The notes under the pieces are model-generated. The model did no database searches, had not been told where the DNA came from, and saw only the letters and a program-made list of their open reading frames with translations. From NCBI GenBank assembly GCA_944358875.1, contig CALVRZ010000009.1, positions 1-48,086 on the forward strand: a DNA stretch of 48,086 nucleotides, in the 5' to 3' direction. This document shows positions 1 to 8,514 of this stretch, piece after piece (position 1 is the first letter of the stretch; each line of letters starts with the position of its first letter). The position numbers and the translations under genes are program-made. This DNA is from an uncultured Bacilli bacterium. GTDB taxonomy: Bacteria > Bacillota_I > Bacilli_A > RF39 > UBA660.

Positions 1-669
1 CATAGAAATAGTAATACCATTAGATTCACAAATTGCTTTGTATTCATAAGATGTATATTGGAATCCTTGATCGCTATGCAAGATTAATCCAGATACATCT
101 TTTCTTTTTGATATCGCTTCATTTAAAGTATCCATAACAAGTTTATTATCATTTCTTTTAGATATTTTATAAGCGATTACTTTTCTATCATATAAATCAA
201 TTATTGTTGATAAATATGCTCTAGAACCTTTAAATATAAGGTAAGTTACATCTGTGTCCCAAACTTTATTTGGTGCATCAGTAGTAAAATTCCTATTTAA
301 TAAATTTGGTTTAACATTATCTTCAATTCTTTCGTTCTTATTTTTCTTCTTTGATTTCCTAATATAGTTAGGCATTAAATTATATTTTTTCATTATTCTT
401 AAAACCTTCTTTCCATTCATTACAACATCATATTTGATTTTTAGGCCTTCCACAATTCTACGATAACCATATGTGCCTTTAGAATCATCAAATATTTCTT
501 TAATTATTAGATAATCATAATAATCAGGATCTTCCTTATTTCTATATTTATAATAAGTTTTAGGACTTATTTCTAATACGGCACACATATTGTATAACTT
601 ATAATTATCTCTATATAGATTAATAAAAGTTACTTTCTCTCTCGTTGTGCCTTGAGGAAGGCCTGATAT
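1..669 (-). CDS. IS3-family transposase OrfB (integrase catalytic part), cut by window edge
   Basis: This is the catalytic half of an IS3-family transposase, which cuts and joins DNA ends with a DDE active site. The minus-strand translation shows an HTH_21-like stretch (ISPKTYYKYRN, then GTYGYRRI), the first catalytic Asp in VWDTDVTYL and the second in LHSDQGFQYTS. The final Glu lies beyond the window edge. The frame has no ATG near its 5' end. It is entered from OrfA by a -1 shift at a run of seven A (minus strand, 669-675) read as A-AAA-AAA in the OrfA frame, the classic IS3 slippery heptamer. Downstream the fused product reads ISGLPQGTTREKVTF. Assignment to the IS150 group is likely but not provable from a partial sequence. 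Confidence 0.9.
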   Translation of the reverse strand, partial: MSGLPQGTTREKVTFINLYRDNYKLYNMCAVLEISPKTYYKYRNKEDPDYYDYLIIKEIFDDSKGTYGYRRIVEGLKIKYDVVMNGKKVLRIMKKYNLMPNYIRKSKKKNKNERIEDNVKPNLLNRNFTTDAPNKVWDTDVTYLIFKGSRAYLSTIIDLYDRKVIAYKISKRNDNKLVMDTLNEAISKRKDVSGLILHSDQGFQYTSYEYKAICESNGITISM

Positions 670-926
670 TTTTTTAATATTTCATATCTTTCTTTATAAT
701 CTTCTAAAGATATTCGTCCTCCATTTTTAGACTTACCACGAGTTTCTTCTTTTTCAATATACCCATTTTTTCTAATTTTTCTTATCCAATTCAACAATGA
801 ACTTCTAGGAATATTATATTTACGTGCAAGACTATATGTAGAACCACCAACATTATAATATTCATTTACTATTTTCATTTTTTCTTCATATGAATATCTA
901 TATGTTTTATTTACTTTTTCAGCCAT
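630..926 (-). CDS. IS3-family transposase OrfA (helix-turn-helix)
   Basis: This is the DNA-binding first ORF of the IS3-family element, 98 residues. It has a helix-turn-helix (residues about 10-50, SYEEKMKIVNEYY through LARKYNIPRSSLLNWIRK) and a basic, coiled-coil-like C-terminus. It overlaps OrfB, and the A-AAA-AAA slippery site falls near its end (YEILKKY), so OrfA alone and an OrfAB fusion can both be made. In this family OrfA binds the terminal repeats and the fusion is the active transposase. I could not identify the right terminal inverted repeat with confidence upstream of its start. Confidence 0.9.
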   Translation of the reverse strand: MAEKVNKTYRYSYEEKMKIVNEYYNVGGSTYSLARKYNIPRSSLLNWIRKIRKNGYIEKEETRGKSKNGGRISLEDYKERYEILKKYQAFLKAQRERK

Positions 927-991
927 AAGAAATACATTATGTTGCTAAAAATATTATGTTGTGTATTTTAAAAGAAGCCTTATTTTTATTT

Positions 992-1036
992 ACGACTGAT
1001 AATATTATTCGACTGATAAGGTGAATTATCAGTCGT
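992..1036. repeat. Nested inverted/direct repeats ACGACTGATAAT
   Basis: The 12-mer ACGACTGATAAT at 992-1003 is repeated inverted and perfect at 1025-1036. An inner copy CGACTGATAA at 1010-1019 also pairs perfectly with 1026-1035, leaving a 6-nt loop. Two alternative hairpins can therefore form with the same 3' arm. The site lies between the IS3 genes and the structured region that follows; it could be the IS end, a recombination site or a terminator dyad. There is no adjoining T-run. Confidence 0.6.
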
Positions 1037-1074
1037 GACCGATAATACACTTTGAGTTAAAGTAAAAACTAAAT

Positions 1075-1199
1075 AAATATAGAGAAATCTAGAAGGCCGT
1101 AAGGTCTTCTATTTCTCATTCCCACGGTAGTACCGATAGGTACTTCTGTGGGATGGGATGTGGATAAATAAAACAATGTATTTTTTAAGTACATTGCTA
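1075..1199. ncRNA. Candidate structured RNA: three consecutive hairpins
   Basis: Three strong hairpins sit back to back in a gene-free stretch. The first pairs AGAAATCTAGAAG with CTTCTATTTCT around GCCGTAAGGT. The second is an unusually regular stem, TCCCAC/GTGGGA plus AGTACC/GGTACT around GATA, with 3-nt internal loops on each side. The third pairs CAATGTA with TACATTG. GC content is well above the surrounding DNA. I do not recognise an Rfam family. It could be a small RNA, part of a mobile element, or DNA-level hairpins used by a recombinase. Direction is not certain. Confidence 0.4.
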
Positions 1200-1277
1200 T
1201 TTTAAGAATAATTAATGATTTTAATTATTAAAGAATATATCTTATTTTATTTAATTTTATTTCTTGATACCTCTTTT

Positions 1278-1530
1278 CTAAATTATATTCTTTAATAATA
1301 TTTTGTTTAGTTGTTTATCTAGGTGTTTTATTTCTTTACTTATACCTATTAAGTAATAGATATCAACATTGTATAATAGAGAAAGTTTAATATATGTGTC
1401 TATATTATAACTTTCTTTTTTTTCTATTTCGGAATATCTATTTTGAGAATAATTTAAATATTTAGCTATTTGTTTTTGAGTTAGATCATTTATTATTCTT
1501 AATTCTTTTTATATAGACTTTTTTAATAAA
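1278..1530 (-). pseudogene. Decayed XRE-type helix-turn-helix regulator
   Basis: The minus-strand frame ending at the stop at 1278-1280 reads KELRIINDLTQKQIAKYL, then NYSQNRYSEIEKKES and YIKLSLLYNVDIYYLIGIS, a textbook XRE helix-turn-helix. Immediately upstream (1509-1511) the frame meets TAA and has no start codon. The missing N-terminus (expected MxIYKRIKELR-like) is present one base out of frame in an A-run, consistent with a single-base insertion. About 76 codons remain. It was probably a small stand-alone repressor of a mobile element and is now non-functional unless an unusual start is used. Confidence 0.7.
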
Positions 1531-1579
1531 GCATTATTTTAATATTTAGACGCTATGCGGTTAATGTAACATAAAAAGG

Positions 1580-1608
1580 TTGACAGAGTAATATTATTAT
1601 GATAGAAT
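1580..1608 (+). promoter_or_regulatory. Sigma-A promoter of rpsP
   Basis: TTGACA at 1580-1585 and TAGAAT at 1603-1608 are separated by exactly 17 bp, with a perfect -35. It drives rpsP-khpA, whose ribosome binding site AGAGAGG follows. The motif GACGCTATGCG lies just upstream at 1549-1559. Confidence 0.85.
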
Positions 1609-1633
1609 TAATACAGAAAGAGAGGGATACTAC

Positions 1634-1903
1634 ATGGTAAAGATTAGATTAAAAAGAATGGGTGCTAAGAAAGCTCCTTTCTATCGTATTATAGTTGCAG
1701 ATTCTAGAAGTCCTAGAGATGGACGTTTTATTGCTCAACTTGGTACTTATAATCCGTTAACTAATCCAGCTACAATTAAAGTTGATGAAGAAGAAACATT
1801 AAAATGGTTATCTAATGGTGCAATGCCTACTGATACAGTTAGAAATATTTTAAGTAAAGCTGGTATTATGAAGAAATTTCATGATATGAAGCAAGGTAAG
1901 TAA
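1634..1903 (+). CDS. rpsP: 30S ribosomal protein S16
   Basis: This is ribosomal protein bS16, an assembly and structural protein of the small subunit body. The 89-residue length is normal. The N-terminus [24 protein letters not shown] followed by RDGRFI and LGTYNP is the family signature. It is first in a two-gene operon: its stop TAA shares one base with the ATG of khpA. In many Bacillota rpsP and khpA continue directly into rimM and trmD; here those two genes are about 13.5 kb downstream, so the usual operon has been split. Confidence 0.98.
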   Translation: MVKIRLKRMGAKKAPFYRIIVADSRSPRDGRFIAQLGTYNPLTNPATIKVDEEETLKWLSNGAMPTDTVRNILSKAGIMKKFHDMKQGK

Positions 1904-2157
1904 TGAATAATAATTTAGTAACTTTAACGGAATATATTATTAAAAAACTTGTCGTGGATGAAGATTCTGTATCTGTAAAGGAATTTGAAAATGATGATGA
2001 AAATGTCATCCAAATTGAAGTATTAATATCTAAGAATGATATGGCTAGAGTTATTGGTCGTGATGGTAGAAATATTAATGCTATTAGGACGATCGTTCAA
2101 GCTTCATCATCAATCAGCGATGGTAAGAAAATAAATATTAATGTTGATTCTTATTAG
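1903..2157 (+). CDS. khpA: KH-domain RNA-binding protein KhpA
   Basis: This is a small single-KH-domain RNA-binding protein of the KhpA/YlqC family, 84 residues. In Firmicutes KhpA partners with KhpB (Jag) and affects cell elongation and RNA regulation. The KH signature loop is GRDG at residues 52-55 in the context ARVIGRDGRNINAIRTI, and the flanking beta strand is IQIEVLIS. It overlaps the rpsP stop by one base, indicating translational coupling. A strong terminator begins in its stop codon. Confidence 0.93.
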   Translation: MNNNLVTLTEYIIKKLVVDEDSVSVKEFENDDENVIQIEVLISKNDMARVIGRDGRNINAIRTIVQASSSISDGKKININVDSY

Positions 2158-2183
2158 TATTAGAGAAATCTAATACTTTTTTT
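2156..2183 (+). terminator. Intrinsic terminator of rpsP-khpA
   Basis: A perfect 9-bp stem AGTATTAGA/TCTAATACT with a GAAA loop is followed by seven T. It starts inside the khpA stop codon. Confidence 0.9.
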
Positions 2184-2252
2184 GTCAAATTTATTTGTTA
2201 ATACTTTCCTTTTTCTTGGTTATATTATATAATTAAGTTAGAAGGTGATAGT

Positions 2253-3407
2253 GTGAAGATAAAAATTGGTGTTATCTTTGGTGGTAAAAGTGTCGAACAT
2301 GAACTTTCTATTATGACAGCGGTTCAAGCTATGGAACATATTGATCAGGAAAAATATGAAGTTGTACCGATATATATTACTAAAGATTTACAGATGTATT
2401 CAGGGGGAATGTTAAGACATATCGATAGTTTTAAAGATTTTGATTTGATTAGACATTATGCAAAAAGAGTTAATTTAGTTAATAAAAAAGGACGTTTTGT
2501 CTTAGAAACAACTGGTTTAATTAGAAGGGAATACAATGAAATTCATTTGGCTTTTCCAATGATGCATGGTGCTAATACGGAAGATGGTAGTATTCAAGGT
2601 TATTTACAAATACTAGGTATTCCTTATGTTGGTAATAATATTTATACTTCATCACTTGGACAAGATAAAGTTTTTGTTAAACAAATATTAGAACAAAATG
2701 GATTACCTGTTACTAACTATATTTGGTTTTTTGCTAGTGATTATTTAAATAATAAAGAAGAGTTATTTAAAAAAATGGAAAAATTACATTATCCTTTAGT
2801 TATTAAACCGGCAACTTTAGGTAGTAGTATTGGTATTGCGGTAATTAATAGGAAAGAAGAATTGGAATCGGCCATCGAGAAAGCTATTAAATTTGATAGG
2901 AAAGTTATTGTCGAAGAGAAAATTAATAATTTAGTTGAATATAATTGTAGTGTCTTAGGTACTTACGATAAGATGCAAGTTAGTGATATTGAAGAATTTA
3001 TCTGTGATGATAATATTAGACAATATAAAGATAAATATACGAAATATAATGAAGAAGATGCTAAGATTAAGAGAATATGTCCTGCTAAAATTGGGGTAAG
3101 ATTAAAAGATGAAATTGAAAGGGATGCTAAAGAAGTGTATCGTCTTATTAATGCTCAAGGGACAGCTAGAATTGATTTCTTATATGATAATAAGAATAAA
3201 AAGATTTATATTGATGAAGTTAATACAATACCCAATTATTTTTCGTATCATTTATGGGAAGATAAGAATATTTCTTATAAAGTATTACTTGAATATATGA
3301 TTAAAGATGCTATTAAACTTATTAATATTAAAGATGATATGGATCTTGTCTTAGATATGGATTTAATGAAAGGTTTAACAGCTAAAGATATAAGGGAAAT
3401 GAAATAA
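2253..3407 (+). CDS. ddl: D-alanine--D-alanine ligase
   Basis: This cytosolic ATP-grasp enzyme joins two D-alanines for the peptidoglycan stem peptide. Seen: the N-terminal IFGGKSVEHELS motif, a central ATP-grasp region (LVIKPATLGSSIGI, VIVEEKI) and the C-terminal metal/substrate motif DEVNTIPNYF. It has 384 residues, slightly longer than the usual 300-370. A functional cell wall is thus implied, which argues against a wall-less mollicute. The start is GTG at 2253 after AGAAGGTGATA. The stop overlaps the ruvA ATG by one base (TAATG), so the two genes are coupled. Confidence 0.95.
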   Translation: MKIKIGVIFGGKSVEHELSIMTAVQAMEHIDQEKYEVVPIYITKDLQMYSGGMLRHIDSFKDFDLIRHYAKRVNLVNKKGRFVLETTGLIRREYNEIHLAFPMMHGANTEDGSIQGYLQILGIPYVGNNIYTSSLGQDKVFVKQILEQNGLPVTNYIWFFASDYLNNKEELFKKMEKLHYPLVIKPATLGSSIGIAVINRKEELESAIEKAIKFDRKVIVEEKINNLVEYNCSVLGTYDKMQVSDIEEFICDDNIRQYKDKYTKYNEEDAKIKRICPAKIGVRLKDEIERDAKEVYRLINAQGTARIDFLYDNKNKKIYIDEVNTIPNYFSYHLWEDKNISYKVLLEYMIKDAIKLINIKDDMDLVLDMDLMKGLTAKDIREMK

Positions 3408-3958
3408 TGTATGGTTATATTAAAGGAATAATTGTGGATATTGAGAGTAACTATGTTGTTATTGATAATAATGGTATTGGTTATATTGTTTATGTAGCTA
3501 ATCCTTATTCTTATCAGTTAAATGAGGAATATGTGATTTATACTTATACGCACATTAGAGAAGATGAGTATTCGTTATATGGTTTTAAAAGTAAAGACGA
3601 AAAGGAGCTGTTTTTAAGGCTTATTTCGGTTAAGGGTTTAGGACCTAAGATGGCTTTACCAATATTAGCTACTGGTTCTTTATCAGGTATTATAGATGCT
3701 ATTGAAAGGGAAAATATATTGTATTTGAAGAAATTTCCTAAGATTGGTGATAAGGTAGCTAGACAAATTATCTTGGATTTGAAAGGTAAATTAGTTAGTG
3801 GTACGACTTCAAGTACACCAGAAAATAGCGAATTAGTCGAGGCTTTAAGTGCTCTTGGATATAAGAATGTTGATATTAAGAAAGTTATTCCTTATGTTAG
3901 TAAAAGTGTTGGTATTGAAGAGCAAATTAAGGAAGCTTTAAAATTATTACTTAAATAG
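3407..3958 (+). CDS. ruvA: Holliday junction DNA helicase subunit RuvA
   Basis: RuvA tetramers bind four-way junctions and load the RuvB motor for branch migration. The 183 residues show the OB-fold N-terminal domain (MYGYIKGIIVDIES, YTYTHIREDEYSLYGF), the two helix-hairpin-helix motifs (LISVKGLGPKMALPIL and LKKFPKIGDKVARQIILDLK) and the C-terminal UBA-like RuvB-contact domain (LVEALSALGYK). It is a little shorter than the common 195-205 residues, with a reduced linker. It is coupled to ddl. The usual partner ruvB is not adjacent; lemA follows after 12 nt. Confidence 0.96.
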   Translation: MYGYIKGIIVDIESNYVVIDNNGIGYIVYVANPYSYQLNEEYVIYTYTHIREDEYSLYGFKSKDEKELFLRLISVKGLGPKMALPILATGSLSGIIDAIERENILYLKKFPKIGDKVARQIILDLKGKLVSGTTSSTPENSELVEALSALGYKNVDIKKVIPYVSKSVGIEEQIKEALKLLLK

Positions 3959-3970
3959 GAGGATGAAAAT

Positions 3971-4537
3971 ATGAGTGTTGGAACAATTATTTTAATTGTT
4001 GTTATTGCTATTGTTGTATTTATTATTTTTTATGCAATTGGTGTGTATAACAAACTTGTAGGGGCTAGAAATAAGGTTGGTGATCAATGGTCACAAATTG
4101 ATGTTCAAATTAAGAAAAGAGCGGATTTAATTCCTAATATTGTGGAAACAGTTAAGGGATATGCAAGTCATGAAAAGGATACTTTAGCGGATGTTATTAA
4201 TGCTAGAAATATGGCTGTTAATGCAAAGAGTGTCGATGAAGAAATTAAAGCTGATAATATGATTACGGAAGCTGTATCTAAGTTGTTTGCTCTTAGTGAA
4301 GCTTATCCTGATTTAAAAGCTAATACTAATTTCTTGTCTTTGCAAAATGATCTAAAGGATATTGAAGAGAAGATTGGTTATGCGAGACAATTTTATAATG
4401 ATACGGTAATGAGTTATAATAATATTATTGAAATGTTTCCTAGTAATATTATTGCAAGTATGTTTAAATTTAAGAAAGCAACGTTCTTTGATGATGTTAG
4501 TGAAAAAGAACGTGAAGTTCCAAAAGTTAAATTTTAG
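3971..4537 (+). CDS. lemA: LemA family membrane protein
   Basis: This is a LemA-family protein of 188 residues. It has one N-terminal transmembrane helix (residues about 4-25) followed by a helical domain with the family signature VGDQWSQIDVQIKKRADLIPN, then ARQFYNDTVMSYNN and FPSNIIASMF. The biochemical function of LemA is not established. Ribosome binding site AGGAGG is strong. The next gene encodes a DUF2207 membrane protein, a pairing seen in many bacteria, which suggests they work together at the membrane. Confidence 0.93.
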   Translation: MSVGTIILIVVIAIVVFIIFYAIGVYNKLVGARNKVGDQWSQIDVQIKKRADLIPNIVETVKGYASHEKDTLADVINARNMAVNAKSVDEEIKADNMITEAVSKLFALSEAYPDLKANTNFLSLQNDLKDIEEKIGYARQFYNDTVMSYNNIIEMFPSNIIASMFKFKKATFFDDVSEKEREVPKVKF

Positions 4538-4559
4538 GCTTTGTATTAAGCCTTTTTTT
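4536..4559 (+). terminator. Short intrinsic terminator after lemA
   Basis: AGGCTT/AAGCCT with a 6-nt loop is followed by seven T. The DUF2207 ribosome binding site begins straight after, so partial read-through is likely and the terminator would lower expression of the second gene. Confidence 0.7.
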
Positions 4560-4572
4560 AGGAGGCGCTATT

Positions 4573-6450
4573 GTGAAGAAATGGATATGGTATTTGGTTT
4601 TTATATTAGTTTTATTAATACCTGGTAAAGTATTAGCATATGATACAGATAAGTTTTATATAGAGGCTTATATTAATGATGATGGAAGTATGACTGTTAA
4701 AGAGATTATTTCACTAAATGGTAGTTATAATGGTACTGAGAGAATTATTTTATATAGAGGCGTTAATCAGGATAGTTTTGATGGTACTAATTTTTATACA
4801 GCAGATATTTATAATGGAAGTAATTTGGATATTAATTTAATCGGGGCACTTGATAAGGATCTTATTGGTGATGAATTTCCTAGTAATTATGAAGTAAGTA
4901 AAATTTTTGAAGAAAATTATTATGCCTCAAATGGTGACAGTGGGGTTTATACTATTAATTATACTAGTTATGGGTATGGATATAGTTTAAGATTATATAA
5001 TCCTAGTAGTATGAATCAGGCTTTTTATCTTGAATATACAGTCGATGATGTGGTTGTTATTCATAATGATTATGCTGAAGTATTATGGAATTTTTTAGGA
5101 GAATGGCAAGAATCAATTAAGGACTTTCAAATAACAGTGCATTTACCTGGTAGTAGTGATGAGATTAGAGTTTGGAGTCATGGACCTTTAAATGGGGAAA
5201 ATGAGATTATTAATGATAGTGAAGTATTTGCTTATTGGGATGGTTTAAATACTGGTGAAAAGACAGATATTAGAGTATTATTTGATAAAGATCTAGTTGC
5301 TAATGGTACTAAGTTTAGTAATACTGATAATGCTCTTGATAAGATTATTGCTTTTGAAACAGAACAAGCTAATAGACAGAATGAGATTAGAAAGAGAAAT
5401 TTGATAATGTTAATCGGGGGTAGTATTTTAGGATTAGGGTTTATAATAGGTTTAATTATTTGTTTTATTTCTTTTAGTAAAAGTTTAAAGAAAGGTAATA
5501 AGACTTTTAATCAGGAATATTTAAGAGAAATACCGGCAGAGTATGGACCAGAAATCTTAGGATATTTACTTACGAGAAATGATATTAAAAATGAGTATTT
5601 AAGTGCTAGTATTATGGAACTTATTCGGAAAAAATCGTTAAGATTAGAATATCAAGATGAAAAGAATTTTAAGATTTATAAGGAAGATAATGATGAAAGT
5701 TTAACTCCTACAGAAGTACAACTTAAACATTTACTTATATTTACAATAGGTAATGGTGAATATTTTACTAATAAGGATTTAAAGGATTATAGTAATAAAC
5801 ATGCTAGTGAATTTATTAAAGCAATTGGTAAATGGAAGAATTTAGTTATTACTGAGGGAGAAAAATATAATTTTTGGGTGCATTATATAAAGAAAGGCTT
5901 TATTATTTATAGTGTTTTTGGGTTTATTGTATTTGCACTTCTTCTGGTAATGGGGTCTATTTCTACTTATATTTATTTGTATATATTAGCTTTGGTAGTA
6001 TTTTTTGGTTCAGTTATTGGAATTATTTACTTTGTATCTAGCTATAAGTATACAGATAAAGGTGAGGTGGATTATAGTAAGTGGATGGCTTTAAAGAAAT
6101 TTATGTTAGATTTTGGTAGAATGAGTGATAAAGAATTACCTGAAGTACATCTATGGGAAAAGTATTTAGTTTATGCTACATCTTTAGGTATCGCGGATAA
6201 AGTTGAAAAAGCTTTAAAGGTTAGAATTGAGAATATGGATGAGAGTGTGTACGTTGATTATCCTTTATTATATTCTTATCATTTTCATACTAATTTCTTA
6301 ATCTTTAATAGTATTAATAATAGTGTTAATAGGGCTGTTAATACTAGTACTTCGAAAGTTTATTCTTCGTCTTCATCAGGAGGATTTGGCGGTGGCGCAT
6401 CCTTCGGCGGAGGCGGAGGAGGCGGCGGCGGTGGAGGCGGTCGCTTCTAG
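4573..6450 (+). CDS. DUF2207 family membrane protein with poly-glycine tail
   Basis: This is a 625-residue exported and membrane-anchored protein of the DUF2207 family. It has a signal peptide (residues 1-22, ending GKVLA), an extracellular beta-rich DUF2207 domain (YIEAYINDDGSMTVKEIISL to about residue 245), a first transmembrane helix (about 277-297), a cytosolic region, and a pair of helices near 440-490. The C-terminus is serine- then glycine-rich (about 28 residues) and ends GGRF; its codons are strikingly GC-rich against the local background. GTG start at 4573 after AGGAGG. Position after lemA supports a functional pair. Molecular function is unknown. Confidence 0.88.
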   Translation: MKKWIWYLVFILVLLIPGKVLAYDTDKFYIEAYINDDGSMTVKEIISLNGSYNGTERIILYRGVNQDSFDGTNFYTADIYNGSNLDINLIGALDKDLIGDEFPSNYEVSKIFEENYYASNGDSGVYTINYTSYGYGYSLRLYNPSSMNQAFYLEYTVDDVVVIHNDYAEVLWNFLGEWQESIKDFQITVHLPGSSDEIRVWSHGPLNGENEIINDSEVFAYWDGLNTGEKTDIRVLFDKDLVANGTKFSNTDNALDKIIAFETEQANRQNEIRKRNLIMLIGGSILGLGFIIGLIICFISFSKSLKKGNKTFNQEYLREIPAEYGPEILGYLLTRNDIKNEYLSASIMELIRKKSLRLEYQDEKNFKIYKEDNDESLTPTEVQLKHLLIFTIGNGEYFTNKDLKDYSNKHASEFIKAIGKWKNLVITEGEKYNFWVHYIKKGFIIYSVFGFIVFALLLVMGSISTYIYLYILALVVFFGSVIGIIYFVSSYKYTDKGEVDYSKWMALKKFMLDFGRMSDKELPEVHLWEKYLVYATSLGIADKVEKALKVRIENMDESVYVDYPLLYSYHFHTNFLIFNSINNSVNRAVNTSTSKVYSSSSSGGFGGGASFGGGGGGGGGGGGRF

Positions 6451-6452
6451 AA

Positions 6453-6477
6453 AAGAGTATATGTTTACTCTTTTTTT
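6453..6477 (+). terminator. Terminator after the DUF2207 gene
   Basis: AAGAGTA/TACTCTT stem with a 6-nt loop runs into a seven-T tract. Confidence 0.85.
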
Positions 6478-6537
6478 CTTGCTTTTTTAGTTAATTTATT
6501 TTACAATTATTATAGAGTAAAATAGATGGTGATATGA

Positions 6538-8514
6538 ATGAAAAAATTAAATAATAAGGGGTATTTGTTAGTAGAAATTATTGTAGCATCAGTACTAGCG
6601 ATGACGATTGCTTATTTTTTGATCGAATTAACGTTAAATCTTAAAGCAAAGAACGATGATGTTTTTGCGGATACGATACTTGTTACTGATAAAGTGTTGA
6701 TGACTAATCAAATTATGAATGATATTAATAAATATAAATTAACAAAGGTAAGTCAAAATGCTGATACTCCTAATATTGTTGATTTAACTTTTAATGATAT
6801 CACGAAACGTATTACTATTGCTAAAATTGCCGATAAGTATGTCTTTCAATATGGGGTAATAGATAGTGATGGTTATGTTGAAGGGGAGTATTATAAGGAA
6901 TTTAATGCTTCATTGGATGTTAGTAATCCATTAATAACTACTAGTTGTTATGAGAATAATGAATTTGTTACATGTAATGATACTCATGATAAGGGATTAT
7001 TAAAAATAGTTATTGATGCTTATACTTTATATAGTGATGTTAATTATGGTGTTTCAATTGAAATACCATACAATACTAAAGATTTAGTCGTGGAAACTAT
7101 TAAACCGCCTGATAATTTTACACCAGTAATTTCTAATATTACTGAAAGAGGTTTTACAATTAATGCTAAAGCTAATAGTCAATCGCCAATTAAAGAGTAT
7201 GAGTATTATGTTGATGATGTATTAAAATGTAAGACTAAGGATGAAACTTGCGGTGTTGATGGTTTAAGTAATAATAAAGATTATGTTGTTTATGTAAAAG
7301 CTACAAACGAGTTTAATTTGTCTACTAATTCTAATCGTGTTAATGTAACTTTAAAGCAACCTGTTTCTTATATGTATTATTCTACATCAACATTAGGAAG
7401 TACTGGTTTATATTCATATAATCCGACTATTCATAGGTGTAATAGTGATGGTAGTAATTGTAGTAATATATTAAATTTAAGTGGTTATGTTAATACGGTT
7501 GGTGGAGCTTTTGGACCTGTTCTTTTTGCTAATAGTCAGTATTTATATTATGGTAGTATTTACTATAATAATGGTTCTATTTCGGAAAGAATGGAGTTAT
7601 ATCGATGTGGTTTAAATGGTAGTAATTGTAGTAAAATTACTAATGTAACAGGGTATGTTAATACAGCAGGAGGAGCTTTTGGTTCGAAAGTAATTTCTAA
7701 TAGTAATTATTTGTTTTATACTTCTTTAGATGACAATGAAAGTAGTAGAATGGGAATATATAGATGTAATTTAGATGGTAGTAATTGTAATAAAATAGCT
7801 AGTGCTTATGGATATATAAATGCTGTTGGTGGATCATATGGACCAATGTTACATGTTAATGATCAATATTTATATTATGGTAGTGCTACTCCTAGTGGTA
7901 TCGTCACTAGTAATGCAATAAATATATATAGATGTAATAGTGATGGTAGTAATTGCAGTAAAATAATTAGCGCTAATGGTTATGAGAATGCAGTAGGAGG
8001 AGCTTTTGGGCCTGATGTTGTTACTAATAGTAATTATATGTATTATACCTCAATTAATGGAACTAGTAGTCAAGCTACTATATATCGATGTGGTTTAAAT
8101 GGTAGTAATTGTAGTAAAATAGCTAGTGCTTATGGATATATAAATGCTGTTGGTGGATCATATGGACCAATGTTACATGTTAATGATCAATATTTATATT
8201 ATGGGACTACTTCTCCTAGCGGTATTGCAACATCTTCTTCATTTAATTTATATAGATGTAATACGGATGGCAGTAATTGTAGTAAATTTGCTAGTGCGGG
8301 AGGATACGAAGATATAGTAGGAGGAGCATTTGGTCCTACAATTATTAGCAATCGTAATAATTTATTTTATACGGCGGTAAATGGCACTAGTGGTAGAATG
8401 AACTTATATCGGTGTGAATTAAGTGGTAAAAATTGTAGTAAAATAGCTGACACTAATGGACATGCTAATGCAACTGGTGGCTCTTTTGGCCCTATTGTAT
8501 TTACTTTTAATTAA
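6538..8514 (+). CDS. Type IV pseudopilin-like protein with Fn3-like and beta-repeat domains
   Basis: The N-terminus is a class III (prepilin) signal: NNKG followed by YLLVEIIVAS and a hydrophobic helix, with the conserved Glu at +5 after the predicted G8/Y9 cut. A globular region follows, then an Fn3-like domain (about residues 195-278, PPDNFTPVISNITERGFTI). The rest (about 280-658) is a tandem array of roughly 54-residue beta repeats with recurring YRC.xDGSNCSKI, GGAFGP and YLYYG motifs, seven or so, likely a beta-propeller. Each repeat carries a Cys pair. No other pilus gene is nearby. It is probably a surface-displayed binding protein; the ligand is unknown. DNA repeats inside suggest recombination. 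Confidence 0.75.
   Translation: MKKLNNKGYLLVEIIVASVLAMTIAYFLIELTLNLKAKNDDVFADTILVTDKVLMTNQIMNDINKYKLTKVSQNADTPNIVDLTFNDITKRITIAKIADKYVFQYGVIDSDGYVEGEYYKEFNASLDVSNPLITTSCYENNEFVTCNDTHDKGLLKIVIDAYTLYSDVNYGVSIEIPYNTKDLVVETIKPPDNFTPVISNITERGFTINAKANSQSPIKEYEYYVDDVLKCKTKDETCGVDGLSNNKDYVVYVKATNEFNLSTNSNRVNVTLKQPVSYMYYSTSTLGSTGLYSYNPTIHRCNSDGSNCSNILNLSGYVNTVGGAFGPVLFANSQYLYYGSIYYNNGSISERMELYRCGLNGSNCSKITNVTGYVNTAGGAFGSKVISNSNYLFYTSLDDNESSRMGIYRCNLDGSNCNKIASAYGYINAVGGSYGPMLHVNDQYLYYGSATPSGIVTSNAINIYRCNSDGSNCSKIISANGYENAVGGAFGPDVVTNSNYMYYTSINGTSSQATIYRCGLNGSNCSKIASAYGYINAVGGSYGPMLHVNDQYLYYGTTSPSGIATSSSFNLYRCNTDGSNCSKFASAGGYEDIVGGAFGPTIISNRNNLFYTAVNGTSGRMNLYRCELSGKNCSKIADTNGHANATGGSFGPIVFTFN
7791..8204 (+). 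repeat. Perfect 90-bp intragenic repeat (7791-7880 and 8115-8204)
   Basis: Two 90-bp blocks 324 bp apart are identical base for base, while neighbouring repeat units of the same array have diverged. A further stretch just upstream differs by one base. This points to recent gene conversion or unit duplication within the repeat domain. Confidence 0.9.
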
